Of a stretch of DNA of 64,000 bases, positions 19,546 through 28,243 are shown piece after piece. The first letter of the stretch is position 1. Every line of letters begins with the position of its first letter. Source of the DNA: CBDBJK01 sp965206395 (GTDB lineage: Bacteria; Chloroflexota; Dehalococcoidia; Lucifugimonadales; CATOSD01); NCBI GenBank assembly GCA_965206395.1, contig CBDBJK010000038.1, forward strand, positions 434,001 through 498,000, in the 5' to 3' direction. The notes beneath the pieces were generated by a model that ran no database searches, had not been told where the DNA came from, and saw only the letters and a list, made by a program, of their open reading frames with translations. A program made the position numbers and the translations under genes.

Positions 19546-20043
19546 CTATTCCCCTGGAACCCACCATGCATCATCGTCTTGTAAAAGCGCACGAGTATGG
19601 TTAATCTCTCCGGCGTGATACAGATCGTGCTCCAGCATTGTGACGATTAGATGATTGGTGGGTACATATTCACCCCAATGAGCCTTACGAGGTACCTCTA
19701 GTTCTGAATCGTTGGCAAGATCGCGCACGCATTGCATTAGATAGGCATGAGCCTCGCGTAGCCACTGTGCTGCGGTAGTTGGGCTTGTTAGACGTTCAGG
19801 CGGCGGCTTCGCTGGCGGATCAGAGTAATCGAGGTCTGCACCTTTGAATCCATGATTGGCGTACATGTATTTGAATAGACCGACGTGAAAGGTCATCTCT
19901 CGTATTGATCGTTTGCTCCCTTGAGGGAGCGTGTTCCAAGAATCAACCTGTACCGTGGCTATATTATCGAGCAATGAGTGTTCGTTACCAGAAAATGCTC
20001 TGTCCATCAGGCGAATTAGTTCATCAAGCCTTTGTCGTGACAT
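19546..20043 (-). CDS. DinB/YfiT-like four-helix metal-binding protein
   Basis: 165 residues from the ATG at 20043 (MSRQRLDELIRL), which has GAGGA eight bases upstream. A longer open frame to 20133 lacks such a site. Histidines in EMTFHVG and in EHDLYHAGEINH match the metal-binding His triad of the DinB superfamily, which includes thiol transferases and damage-induced proteins of uncertain activity. It appears to be transcribed alone. Specific function unknown. Confidence 0.75.
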   Translation of the reverse strand: MSRQRLDELIRLMDRAFSGNEHSLLDNIATVQVDSWNTLPQGSKRSIREMTFHVGLFKYMYANHGFKGADLDYSDPPAKPPPERLTSPTTAAQWLREAHAYLMQCVRDLANDSELEVPRKAHWGEYVPTNHLIVTMLEHDLYHAGEINHTRALLQDDDAWWVPGE

Positions 20044-20261
20044 CAAACTTATCCTCAATGGCGTCATGGCACCGGGCGAGATTCCGGGCCTAAGGGAATA
20101 ACACTTTGGGCTGAGTAAAGCGACCTCGCACATCCGTTGAGCTTCCTTGTGTAAGCTTGTCAGGCGGCGCTGACAGGTACTTCCCTTCCGTCACTTGTTC
20201 GTAATCGTTCAGTTCTTAGCCAGAAGCTGCAAGGGACATGAACGCTAGCAAAAGGTCGTTG

Positions 20262-21422
20262 CTAACCCGCTTGGCTGACCTCTCTTGACTCCTGAGAGGC
20301 GGGTATGACCTTTGTGCCGAAAAGCTCGATTGACCGCATGATCTTGTCATGGGGCATTCCACCCGCGTCCATGAACGTGTTCAGGTAGCTTATTCCGCAT
20401 TGCTCCTGTAGCTTATGTATTTGTTCGACTACATGGTCAGGAGGGCCTGCGAGGATTTCGCTCGCAAGCAGCATCTCCCATGTAATCATAGGCCCTTCTC
20501 TTGCCGTAGCTGTTGAGTCGCCATATAGCTGCTCCATGTAAAGTCTGACATCGCGGTTGCGAGCCTGAAACTCCCTTTGCCGAACGACCGATATCTCGAA
20601 GTTGCTCCGGGCTTCCTCCATCGTAGTTGCCACGTGAACGGGGCGTGAGACAGCCCAGTCTTCTCCTTTGGCAAATTGGCGGCCTTCTCGTTCAGAGCGA
20701 ATCTCGGCATATATCTCGGTGAATCCCCTTAACAGGTCGATAGCCGTGCCTGCGGCCATAGCGTTGTATCCTCGCTCTGCTGCAAGACGTGCCGTGCGCT
20801 CCGACGTTACCATCAGCCAGAGAGGTGGATGAGGCTTCTGGTAAGGCTTTGGAATGACGTTGAGCTTCGTCACATCACCGTTGACCACGTAAGGCTCCTC
20901 AGACGCGTAGAAGGGATGATGGGGAAGGCCTTTGGGCGGTATCGTGTAGTTGGGCCCCTGGTGCGAGAAGAATTCGTTCGTCCACGCGTTTACGACGATG
21001 TCCATAGTTTCGGCAAACAACTCTCGATTGGTCTCTTCGTCTCTAGGGTCAGCTTTGAGATTGAAGGGCATGGTATCGCTCGGCCTACCTCCGCGACCAA
21101 ATCCCACCTCAATCCTTCCTTTGGTAAGATGGTCTAGCAACGCTAGGTCTTCGGCAAGGCGTATTGGATGCCACATGGTCGCGGTGACGCATGAGAATCC
21201 AATCTTTATGTGGCTGGTACGCGAGGCAAGATCGGCGGCAAATAGAATGGGGTTCGGCGAATTGCCTAGCCCCTCTGGGTTCAGGTGATGCTCCGCAAGC
21301 CAGATGGCGTCAAACCCTAGCTGTTCGCAAAGCTCGACCTGCTCGCGTATGTCGTCCATCATCTGGCTGTGCGTTGATTGATTCTTCCAGTTATTGATCT
21401 GCGTATGAAAGCCAAACTTCAT
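20262..21422 (-). CDS. LLM-class flavin-dependent oxidoreductase (bacterial luciferase-like)
   Basis: 386-residue TIM-barrel monooxygenase of the luciferase/SsuD type, expected to use reduced FMN or F420. Typical features are KFGFHTQINNW at the N-terminus, GFDAIWLAEHH, the SFG-like GRIEVGFGRGGRPSD region and HPPLWLMVTSERTARLAAERGYN. It probably oxygenates an organic substrate. It is the last-transcribed gene of the long minus-strand catabolic group (20262-34158), following MmgE/PrpD by 264 bp. A second, shorter member of this family is at 40606-41454. Confidence 0.88.
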   Translation of the reverse strand: MKFGFHTQINNWKNQSTHSQMMDDIREQVELCEQLGFDAIWLAEHHLNPEGLGNSPNPILFAADLASRTSHIKIGFSCVTATMWHPIRLAEDLALLDHLTKGRIEVGFGRGGRPSDTMPFNLKADPRDEETNRELFAETMDIVVNAWTNEFFSHQGPNYTIPPKGLPHHPFYASEEPYVVNGDVTKLNVIPKPYQKPHPPLWLMVTSERTARLAAERGYNAMAAGTAIDLLRGFTEIYAEIRSEREGRQFAKGEDWAVSRPVHVATTMEEARSNFEISVVRQREFQARNRDVRLYMEQLYGDSTATAREGPMITWEMLLASEILAGPPDHVVEQIHKLQEQCGISYLNTFMDAGGMPHDKIMRSIELFGTKVIPASQESREVSQAG

Positions 21423-21686
21423 TGCGAATCTCCAAGTTTTGGACTTTCCAGTATCATCGATAGATTGGGAAACTTAACACTCGCTGGAATCACAGTCAAG
21501 GCGATAGCCATGCGCCGATTCAGACTCCCGACAATTAGTCTAAGGATTCATCGCCACAATTGCCCAAGGAGAAACTATCCTCTTTTCAAAATCTAGTCAA
21601 CTCTATTTGTTAGGCACTCTTAATCTCACGAGCGAAAGGTCTAACTTTGTTGTAAGACCAACCTGGGGAATGGCAAGCAGACGGAG

Positions 21687-23045
21687 CTATCCGACCTTCA
21701 AAAGGCCGGACTGCGAATACAGACCTGCCAACTCTCCAATTCCGTCCATTTCTTCCAGTCTCAGCAACAGGTCGATAGTTTTCTGGCAATCGTCTGAGGA
21801 GAGCACACGCAAGGCGTTATCTCGATACTTGGTTAGCATCTCTTCGAGGCTCAGGAGGTCGTCCCAGTCTCCATGAGGCACGTCCACCTGCTCCGTCAAA
21901 GTTCGCCCGTCCTTGAGCTTCAGAGTCACCGGATTGGATACGTTCTCATACTCTTTCGGCATGGACGGATCCACAACCAGGCGCACACGCTCCATCATCT
22001 CCCTGGCCTCTGGTCGATTAATGTAGTCGTCGTCAAAGCTCTCGATGACTATCTTCCGAGAGAGGATGGCCTCTGCCATATTGTATTGCAAGCTGAATTT
22101 TGCCCGCAGGCCGAAGTCGTTTTCCATTCGGTTGAGCCATCCCTCGACGGGAACCGTCACGACAACCTCTTCCACCTGCTCAGGTTTCACGTCATGGGTC
22201 AGCACCAGGCGCAGAATTGCGTCCAGCGCGCGGTGGTTGAGGTAACACGTGGGATATTTCTTGACTGCGATCCCAGGGGATACTATGTGGTATGGCTTGC
22301 CCAGAGCGGAAACAGTGGCCTGTCCATCGTAAGTGCCGTCTCTCATAAAGGTGTCGGCGAAGCCTCTAGCCCCGTCGATTGGCTCGGGGTCGCCAGTGAA
22401 GCCTGCCTTTGCAAGCATAGCGGCCCGCACGCCTCCGGAAGCCGCGTTGCCAGAGTGATATGGCTTGGTCATGGTGCCGACGTTCTTGCCCAGCCCGCTG
22501 GCGTGGGATGCGGCGATTGCAAGGGCCATGCGCGTCTGCCATTCATCCAGGCCCAGGAGCTTGGCTGCCGAGCCCGCAGCCGCCAGCACGCCGTACACTC
22601 CCGTGCTGTGGAAGCCCGGCGTGTGATGGCCGATGCCTACCTTGCCGTGGATTTCCAGGCCGATGACGAAGGCATTGATGATGTCTTTACCCGATGTTCC
22701 TAGCTTCTCCCCAAGCGCAAGGACGACGGGGAAGACGGTGCATGTGGGGTGACCTACCGGCAGCCAGGTGTCGTCGAAGTCCGTGGCGTGGGCCAGAACG
22801 CCATTGGCGAAAGCGGCATCGGCTATGTTTGTCTTCATACCTCTCCCGATGACGCTTGCCTCAGGCGTTCCAGCGGCATCTCGCGTGTAATTAAGGACGA
22901 TTTCGCCGACGGGTTGTGTAGCTCCAGTCAGTGAAACGCCCAGGGTGTCGAGAATAGCCCACTTCGCCGCCTTTACTGCCTCCGGTGGCAGGTCTTCATA
23001 TGTCGTTTCATTGATCCAGCGTGCGATAGATTCAGTGACTCCCAC
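21687..23045 (-). CDS. MmgE/PrpD family protein (2-methylcitrate dehydratase-like)
   Basis: 452 residues, the usual family length. The family includes 2-methylcitrate dehydratase and cis-aconitate decarboxylase. Visible signatures are DTLGVSLTGA, the VLAHATDFDDTW segment, HSTGVYGVLAAAGSAAKLLGLD and KKYPTCYLNH. It lies next to isocitrate-lyase-like and aconitase-like genes. That combination resembles a methylcitrate-type or dimethylmaleate-type sequence of dehydration, hydration and C-C cleavage. Actual substrate unproven. Confidence 0.87.
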   Translation of the reverse strand: MGVTESIARWINETTYEDLPPEAVKAAKWAILDTLGVSLTGATQPVGEIVLNYTRDAAGTPEASVIGRGMKTNIADAAFANGVLAHATDFDDTWLPVGHPTCTVFPVVLALGEKLGTSGKDIINAFVIGLEIHGKVGIGHHTPGFHSTGVYGVLAAAGSAAKLLGLDEWQTRMALAIAASHASGLGKNVGTMTKPYHSGNAASGGVRAAMLAKAGFTGDPEPIDGARGFADTFMRDGTYDGQATVSALGKPYHIVSPGIAVKKYPTCYLNHRALDAILRLVLTHDVKPEQVEEVVVTVPVEGWLNRMENDFGLRAKFSLQYNMAEAILSRKIVIESFDDDYINRPEAREMMERVRLVVDPSMPKEYENVSNPVTLKLKDGRTLTEQVDVPHGDWDDLLSLEEMLTKYRDNALRVLSSDDCQKTIDLLLRLEEMDGIGELAGLYSQSGLLKVG

Positions 23046-23187
23046 GTCGAAACCTCCCTAAAGACTCGTTATCCAAAAACTTAACCCATCCTTGCCATTG
23101 GATTATCTTCTTCTATGGACAGTCTTCCTATTGAGCCATAGAATTCCTTTTCGGTTCAAGAAAATTGCTGTCTTGGCTGACACTCGA

Positions 23188-24075
23188 TCAGTGGGTGGGA
23201 TTGTTGCCCTTCTCCGTCGTTGATGACTCCACTTCCCACATTCGCTCCAGCGCCAGAAGGCTGTTTATCATATCGGGCATCTGAGTGGTCTGTTCGTCAG
23301 GCTGGCTTACGTGGCCGGTATCTATCACGCCCTTGTACGCACTGTATATGCCACCCAGGGCATTGGCGATAGTCGTGAGCGGATATATTACAATCTGGTG
23401 CCCGACGGCCTCGAAGTCCGGGACACCTAGAGAGCCGTAGCTGGCAAGCGCCAACATCGGAATGTCTTTGATCTCGCGGCGGAAATGCTCGAAGTCGTCC
23501 CTTTCGCGCACGCCGATGATCATGATGATGTCGACGCCCACCTCCATAGCCGCGTGCGCTCGTTTAACCGCCTCCTCTCGTGTGCCTCCCTCAACAGCGC
23601 GGAAACCGTCGTTACGACCAATGATCAGGAAGTCCTCGCTCTTGCGGGCTTTGACTGCATACTCCAGTCGCTGCTGATAAACGTCGATAGGGACAATGTG
23701 CTCCAGCCCTCGGTGGTATGAGACGCGCTTTGGATAGAACTGGTCTTCGATATGGATTGCGGTGATACCCGCATCCTCCAGGGTTTGTACGGCGTTCATA
23801 ACGTGGACAGGATCACCGAAGCCAGTACCCGCGTCCAGAATCACGGGAAGCTCGAAGCGCACACCTTTGGCAACGGTCTCCCCTACCTGGGCCATCTGAG
23901 TCAACGTTGTCAGCGGTTCGGTGGTTCCCAAGACTGTTCCGGTTTGGGAGCCAGGTATGTAGAGAGCCTTGAACCCCATGTGCCTGAAAAGCCGTGCGGT
24001 AATAGCGTCATAAGCGCCTGGAGCTACTACCATCTCCCCTTTCTCCAATGCCCGTCGCATATCTGGGTTAGGCAT
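23188..24075 (-). CDS. Isocitrate lyase/PEP mutase superfamily protein without the signature Cys
   Basis: 295 residues from the ATG at 24075 (MPNPDMRRAL), which has AGGAGG upstream. The 46 extra residues of the open frame do not fit the family. TIM-barrel features are the PGAYDAITARL start, DAGTGFGDP for metal binding and IHIEDQFYPKR. The catalytic loop reads KRVSYHRG instead of the KKCGH signature, so the cleavage-related Cys is absent. The protein may be a PEP mutase, hydrolase or oxaloacetate decarboxylase-like enzyme and not a lyase. It is one of three paralogs in this operon. Confidence 0.85.
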   Translation of the reverse strand: MPNPDMRRALEKGEMVVAPGAYDAITARLFRHMGFKALYIPGSQTGTVLGTTEPLTTLTQMAQVGETVAKGVRFELPVILDAGTGFGDPVHVMNAVQTLEDAGITAIHIEDQFYPKRVSYHRGLEHIVPIDVYQQRLEYAVKARKSEDFLIIGRNDGFRAVEGGTREEAVKRAHAAMEVGVDIIMIIGVRERDDFEHFRREIKDIPMLALASYGSLGVPDFEAVGHQIVIYPLTTIANALGGIYSAYKGVIDTGHVSQPDEQTTQMPDMINSLLALERMWEVESSTTEKGNNPTH

Positions 24076-24165
24076 GACTCCTCCTAAATTAATATAGGGT
24101 CGGAAAGCAGATGGATAGACAAAACGAATGTGGATAAAAGTCGATTGCGGCATAAATAAGAGGAG

Positions 24166-24202
24166 TACCCTGAGCAGGATGTTGATTCTCCTGCTCAGGG
24201 TA
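24166..24202 (-). terminator. Strong intrinsic terminator after the aconitase-like small subunit
   Basis: A perfect 14-bp stem (TACCCTGAGCAGGA at 24166-24179 with its complement at 24189-24202) around a 9-base loop, followed on the minus strand by a T-rich stretch. It sits 30 bp after the stop at 24232 and before the paralog at 24075, so it probably ends or weakens the upstream transcript. Confidence 0.65.
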
Positions 24203-24231
24203 AGCGTTGTCATTGAGGCTTGGGAGTGCGC

Positions 24232-24771
24232 CTAGCTAATTGGCTCAGGTAGCCCTCTTTCCTTTATCATCTGTCGGACGTAGGGGTAGAACCCGCCAGC
24301 CCTCAGTATTTGCATAGGCGGGCTGTCTTCGGTCCAGGCCTCGCCCGTGAGGGATGTGCCCTTGGTGAGGTTCTTTACCTCGCCAGTGTTCATGTTTATC
24401 TCGGCTATGTCTCCCTCATCGAAAGCGTCGATTATGCCTTTGCACCAGAGCGTAGGGAGGCCGCTGTTCACGGCGTTCCTGAAGAAGATTCGGGAAGTGG
24501 ACTCCGCAATGATGGCGGCAACCCCGTTTTTCTGGATTGCCTGCGCTCCATTCCGGCTGGAACCGCAGCCGAAGTTAGTCCCGGCGATAAGAATGTCGCC
24601 GTCCTGAACCTCGTCGGTCCATCCGGGCCGGTTGGCGTTGAAGCACCACAGGTGAGGCTCCTTGCCCATGCCTCCACCGGCCAGCACCTGAGCGCCAGGC
24701 ATCATCAGGTCGGTGCTTATGCTGTTTCCGAATTTCCAGACTTTACCCTTGTAAATCAAATCATCGGCCAT
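24232..24771 (-). CDS. Aconitase/3-isopropylmalate dehydratase-type hydro-lyase, small subunit
   Basis: 179-residue swivel-domain subunit of the LeuD type. GNSISTDLMMPG near the N-terminus, GTNFGCGSSRNGAQAIQ and SRIFFRNAVNSGLP are the family motifs. It pairs with the large subunit at 24921-26177 to hydrate or dehydrate a dicarboxylic or tricarboxylic acid. With isocitrate-lyase-like enzymes on both sides, dimethylmaleate hydratase (DmdAB type) or methylaconitate hydratase are better candidates than leucine synthesis. This is inferred from context only. Confidence 0.88.
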   Translation of the reverse strand: MADDLIYKGKVWKFGNSISTDLMMPGAQVLAGGGMGKEPHLWCFNANRPGWTDEVQDGDILIAGTNFGCGSSRNGAQAIQKNGVAAIIAESTSRIFFRNAVNSGLPTLWCKGIIDAFDEGDIAEINMNTGEVKNLTKGTSLTGEAWTEDSPPMQILRAGGFYPYVRQMIKERGLPEPIS

Positions 24772-24869
24772 GCCGTTCTCTCCTTGATAATTGGAGCTTC
24801 TAACAAAACCTGCATGTCACTCCGAATGACAGCCGACAGTTTTGTTTTGCGCCCCTGGTAATTTGCTTG

Positions 24870-24901
24870 ATCCCCCGTCCTACCAGAAAAGGACGGGGGA
24901 T
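24870..24901. terminator. 12-bp perfect hairpin between the hydro-lyase subunit genes
   Basis: ATCCCCCGTCCT (24870-24881) pairs exactly with AGGACGGGGGAT (24890-24901) around an 8-base loop. It lies between the stop of the large subunit (24921) and the start of the small subunit (24771). No T-run follows on the minus strand, so RNA stabilisation or attenuation is as likely as termination. Confidence 0.5.
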
Positions 24902-24920
24902 GATAATTCTTGGTTTAAGC

Positions 24921-26177
24921 CTAGACCATGTTTCTCGGGTCGGCGATGTAGCCCTTCACGGCTGAAGCTGCAACGACCGCAGGGTTAGCCAGATATACGA
25001 ACGCCTCTGGGCTGCCCTGGCGACCCTGGAAGTTTCGGTTCGTTGAGCCAATACAGACTTCTTCATCGCCAAGAACGCCCATGTGACCGCCATAGCAAGG
25101 CCCGCAAGTCGAGTGCTCGATGTTGGCTCCCGCGTCTGAGAAGACCTCCCATAATCCGGCCTTGAGCACTTCATTCCAGACATTCATGGAAGCTGGGCTG
25201 CAAAGGAGGCGAACGTCTGGATGAACCTTGTTGCCCTTCAGTATCCGGGCGGCCATCTCGAAGTCTTCCAGTCGGGCATTGGTGCAAGAGCCGATGAGAG
25301 CCTGGTCGATTTTGACCTTGTCACGTTCCAGGTCGGTTATGCCGCGCACGTTGCCGGGGTCGTGAGGACAGGCCACCTGGGGTTCCAGGTCGGTGACATC
25401 CAAGGTAAACTCGTCCTCGTAGACAGCGTCCGCGTCTGCGGTGACAGGCGTAAACGGCCGGTTGATTCTGCCTTCGAGAAACTCTTGAGTCTTCTCATCG
25501 TAATTGAAGATGGTGAACTTGGCTCCCATCTCCACTCCCATATTAGACACTGTCCAGCGGCTGGAAAGGGTCATCTCACTGGCAACTGGCCCGGTCATCT
25601 CCATCGACTTGTATAGCCCGATGTCGGTGCCATAGGTTCCCATGATCTTCAGGACGATGTCCTTGCCGACCACAAAGCCATCAACGCCAGCGTACTTGCC
25701 AACGAGGTTCCACTTCTGGCTCTCCGGCACCCGGAACCAGTACTCGCCGAAGATGTGGCCCAGTATGGCGTCCATGGCGGCGTTGGTGACACATGCGTTG
25801 AACACCCCGCCACTGGTGGAGTGGGAGTCCGGCATAGGGATTAGCTCGCCTGGTGCTATCATTCCGTTCTCAGGGTACACCTGGTGCAGAATTCCCTGCC
25901 GCCCATACTCGAAGAAGTTTTTGATTCCATACTTCTTCACATTCTGCCGCAGCTTCCTCATGTTGTTAGCGGCAGCAATGTTGGGTGGTGGGGCCTGGTG
26001 GTCTTCGACGACAAAAGTCCTGTCGGCATTAAAGAGCCTGTCAACGTCCAGATCCTCCAAGGCTTGCGCGGGTATGCCTACCGACGCATCCACCCTGCAC
26101 CAGAGAAATTCCCCTGGTTTCACTTCTGACCTGTCAGCGTGGGCTGCCAGAATCTTCTCAGCTATAGTCATTCCCAT
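24921..26177 (-). CDS. Aconitase/3-isopropylmalate dehydratase-type hydro-lyase, large subunit
   Basis: 418 residues from the ATG at 26177, preceded by GGAGAGG six bases upstream. The TTG five codons earlier lies inside that binding site. This is a 4Fe-4S hydro-lyase. The cluster ligands are the Cys of IGSCTNARLEDF and the pair in STCGPCYGG. DSHSTSGGVFNACVTNA carries the substrate-binding Asp-Ser-His. It works with the small subunit at 24232. Length and split organisation match LeuC/DmdA proteins. The surrounding lyase paralogs point to catabolism of a branched dicarboxylate. Confidence 0.9.
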   Translation of the reverse strand: MGMTIAEKILAAHADRSEVKPGEFLWCRVDASVGIPAQALEDLDVDRLFNADRTFVVEDHQAPPPNIAAANNMRKLRQNVKKYGIKNFFEYGRQGILHQVYPENGMIAPGELIPMPDSHSTSGGVFNACVTNAAMDAILGHIFGEYWFRVPESQKWNLVGKYAGVDGFVVGKDIVLKIMGTYGTDIGLYKSMEMTGPVASEMTLSSRWTVSNMGVEMGAKFTIFNYDEKTQEFLEGRINRPFTPVTADADAVYEDEFTLDVTDLEPQVACPHDPGNVRGITDLERDKVKIDQALIGSCTNARLEDFEMAARILKGNKVHPDVRLLCSPASMNVWNEVLKAGLWEVFSDAGANIEHSTCGPCYGGHMGVLGDEEVCIGSTNRNFQGRQGSPEAFVYLANPAVVAASAVKGYIADPRNMV

Positions 26178-26252
26178 GATACACCTCTCCAATTAATTCG
26201 TATTGAAACAGTCCTACACGTCCTCATCAAGCACTATTTACTTACTTGTTTC

Positions 26253-27215
26253 TTAGGTTCGTGTTGCTCTTGCTGCCGCACGAGGGTCATAGCCGCCTAT
26301 GGAGTCTTCGTATTTCTTTAGCTGCTCTTCAGGGAGGTACTTCTCTTCCCATTCCGCAACTTCTGGGAAGCCCACCAGGTCGAACAGGTGCGGCATATCA
26401 TACTTGTAGTTATTGGTAATCTGATCCTCGTATTCCTGTACGGCTTCGGGGCCTTTCATATAGGCGCTGGCGTATTCCCATGAGGCGCGCGCGCCAGCTC
26501 CACCGATGAGGCCAGGGTTGAAGGAAGCGGAAAATCCCCACTTCTCAAGCTGATCCGGAGTTGGAGGAGGGTCTATGTAGCCCATAGTGCCCATGAGCGG
26601 GCCGTCGACCGCGCTGCGGACTGCCTCGATCTCTTCAACCGAAGTCAAGGCTTCTGCATAGAGAACGTCCACGCCTACTTCCTTGTATGCCTTCAGCCTG
26701 ATGATAAGTTCCTCAAGGGAACCGCCAGTGGCTCCTCTGGCATCGCATCGAGCGATAACGACGAAGTCAGGGTCGATTTCGTTCTTGGCGTCAACGGCTG
26801 CCTTGTACTTACCGACGGCCTCTTCGATATCGATGACCTCTTTCCCCTTAACAAAGCCACACCGCTTGGGGAAGGGCTGGTCTTCGATGTGAATTCCAGA
26901 GACCCCTGCGCGCACGAAGCTGGCGACGGTGCGACGCACGTTGACCGCAGTACCGAAGCCCTGGTCGGAGTCGGAAATAAGAGGAATGCTTATGGCGTTA
27001 GCCATACGTTCGGCATTCTGCACCATCTCCGTCATGGTAATGAGTCCTGCATCGGGAATACCCAGCATATGTGCCGCCGTGTTAGCACCGGACATATAGG
27101 CGCACTCGAAGCCTGTCGCCTCGGCGATCTTCGCGTGCAGTGCGCAGCCTCCTCCAGCTATGACGAATATGCTTTCCCTGTTGAAAAGCTCTTGCAGCTT
27201 TGTCGTTTTTTTCAA
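26253..27215 (-). CDS. Isocitrate lyase/PEP mutase superfamily lyase (methylisocitrate or dimethylmalate lyase-like)
   Basis: 320-residue TIM-barrel enzyme. The catalytic loop FPKRCGFVKGK retains the Cys of the K-[KR]-C-G signature. SDSDQGFGTAVNVRRTV holds the metal-binding acidic residues and IHIEDQPF the next. This fits methylisocitrate lyase or 2,3-dimethylmalate lyase, which split a C-C bond to release pyruvate or propionate. It is 76 bp downstream-adjacent to the aconitase-type large subunit, which would supply its substrate. ATG start at 27215. Confidence 0.87.
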   Translation of the reverse strand: MKKTTKLQELFNRESIFVIAGGGCALHAKIAEATGFECAYMSGANTAAHMLGIPDAGLITMTEMVQNAERMANAISIPLISDSDQGFGTAVNVRRTVASFVRAGVSGIHIEDQPFPKRCGFVKGKEVIDIEEAVGKYKAAVDAKNEIDPDFVVIARCDARGATGGSLEELIIRLKAYKEVGVDVLYAEALTSVEEIEAVRSAVDGPLMGTMGYIDPPPTPDQLEKWGFSASFNPGLIGGAGARASWEYASAYMKGPEAVQEYEDQITNNYKYDMPHLFDLVGFPEVAEWEEKYLPEEQLKKYEDSIGGYDPRAAARATRT

Positions 27216-27333
27216 ATCACCCTCCTTGAATTTAATCTGCTAATGTCCAGCATTCTAAACGATGTCGCGAACCTCCAAAGAAACCTGCGATGACAGGGAA
27301 CTGTTTTGTTAGAAGCTCCAGAGTTACTGGCGT

Positions 27334-28182
27334 TTATGAGGTTGCAACGGAATCGGTGACCCCGTATTGTTGCTCCATTTCGTAAATCCTGGGAAGTCCC
27401 AGCATATCCGTTAACCCTTCTCTTTGTCCGCTGCGTTCTACTGTGCCGGTATCTTTCAGTTGTTTCAAAGAATCCTGAACTGCGTTGAAAATCACACCGA
27501 GGGTGTTGCCCGTAATGTTGATTTTGAATCCCATCTTCTCAATTTCCTGAGTGGGGCGCAGCATACCGTTGTAGAACCTGGGAAGGTCTGCCAGGTCCTT
27601 GGCGTAGGTGTCTAGCTCTTCCTCGGTGCGGATGCCGTCTACAAAAACCATGTCGGCTCCGGCGTCGTTATATGCTCGACAGCGCTGCATGGTGTCTTCC
27701 CAGCCATTAACTGCCAAGGCGTCGCAACGGGCTATGATGACGAAATCCTTGTCTTTGCGGGCGTCGAGGGCGGCTCGTATCTTCTGGACATGCTCTTCAA
27801 TGGGAACTACCAGCTTGCCCTCGAAGAAACCACACTTCTTGGGAAATACCTGGTCTTCGATATGAATTCCTGCCACCCCGATCATCTCGTACTCCTGAAC
27901 AGTACGCCACGTGTTGATGGGATTTCCGTAGGCTGTGTCGGAATCACAAATCACGGGAATATCAACGGCGTTGGCTATGTACTTTGCATTCTGAACCATT
28001 TCCGTCTGGGTGACAAGGCCCACGTCAGGATAGCCCCGTGCCGCGGCGGTGCCGAAGCCCGTCATATATATTGCGTCGAACCCTACGCTCTCTGCTATCT
28101 TGGCTTGAAAGGCGTCGAATGTGAACGGCGCCACAACCAGCCCTTTCTTCATTAACTCCCGAAGCTGCGTCGTCTTGTTCAT
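27334..28182 (-). CDS. Isocitrate lyase/PEP mutase superfamily lyase, second Cys-containing paralog
   Basis: 282 residues from the ATG at 28182 (MNKTTQLRELM) with AGGAGAGAG upstream. The open frame reaches 28335 but the extra part is not family-like. FPKKCGFFEGK retains the catalytic Cys, and CDSDTAYGNPINTWRTV carries the metal site. It is shorter at the C-terminus than the 26253-27215 paralog. Having two intact copies suggests different substrates or a heteromer. Reaction inferred as aldol-type cleavage of a substituted malate. Confidence 0.87.
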   Translation of the reverse strand: MNKTTQLRELMKKGLVVAPFTFDAFQAKIAESVGFDAIYMTGFGTAAARGYPDVGLVTQTEMVQNAKYIANAVDIPVICDSDTAYGNPINTWRTVQEYEMIGVAGIHIEDQVFPKKCGFFEGKLVVPIEEHVQKIRAALDARKDKDFVIIARCDALAVNGWEDTMQRCRAYNDAGADMVFVDGIRTEEELDTYAKDLADLPRFYNGMLRPTQEIEKMGFKINITGNTLGVIFNAVQDSLKQLKDTGTVERSGQREGLTDMLGLPRIYEMEQQYGVTDSVATS

Positions 28183-28243
28183 ATTCTCTCTCCTTAGCTT
28201 AATATGCGATTTGCATTTATATCCGATCATCGGACGACTTTGA

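Noticed and set aside
24130..24138. TGTGGATAA, a match to the DnaA box, as a possible origin
   Set aside because: Single copy, no cluster of boxes, no dnaA or dnaN nearby. Chance match.
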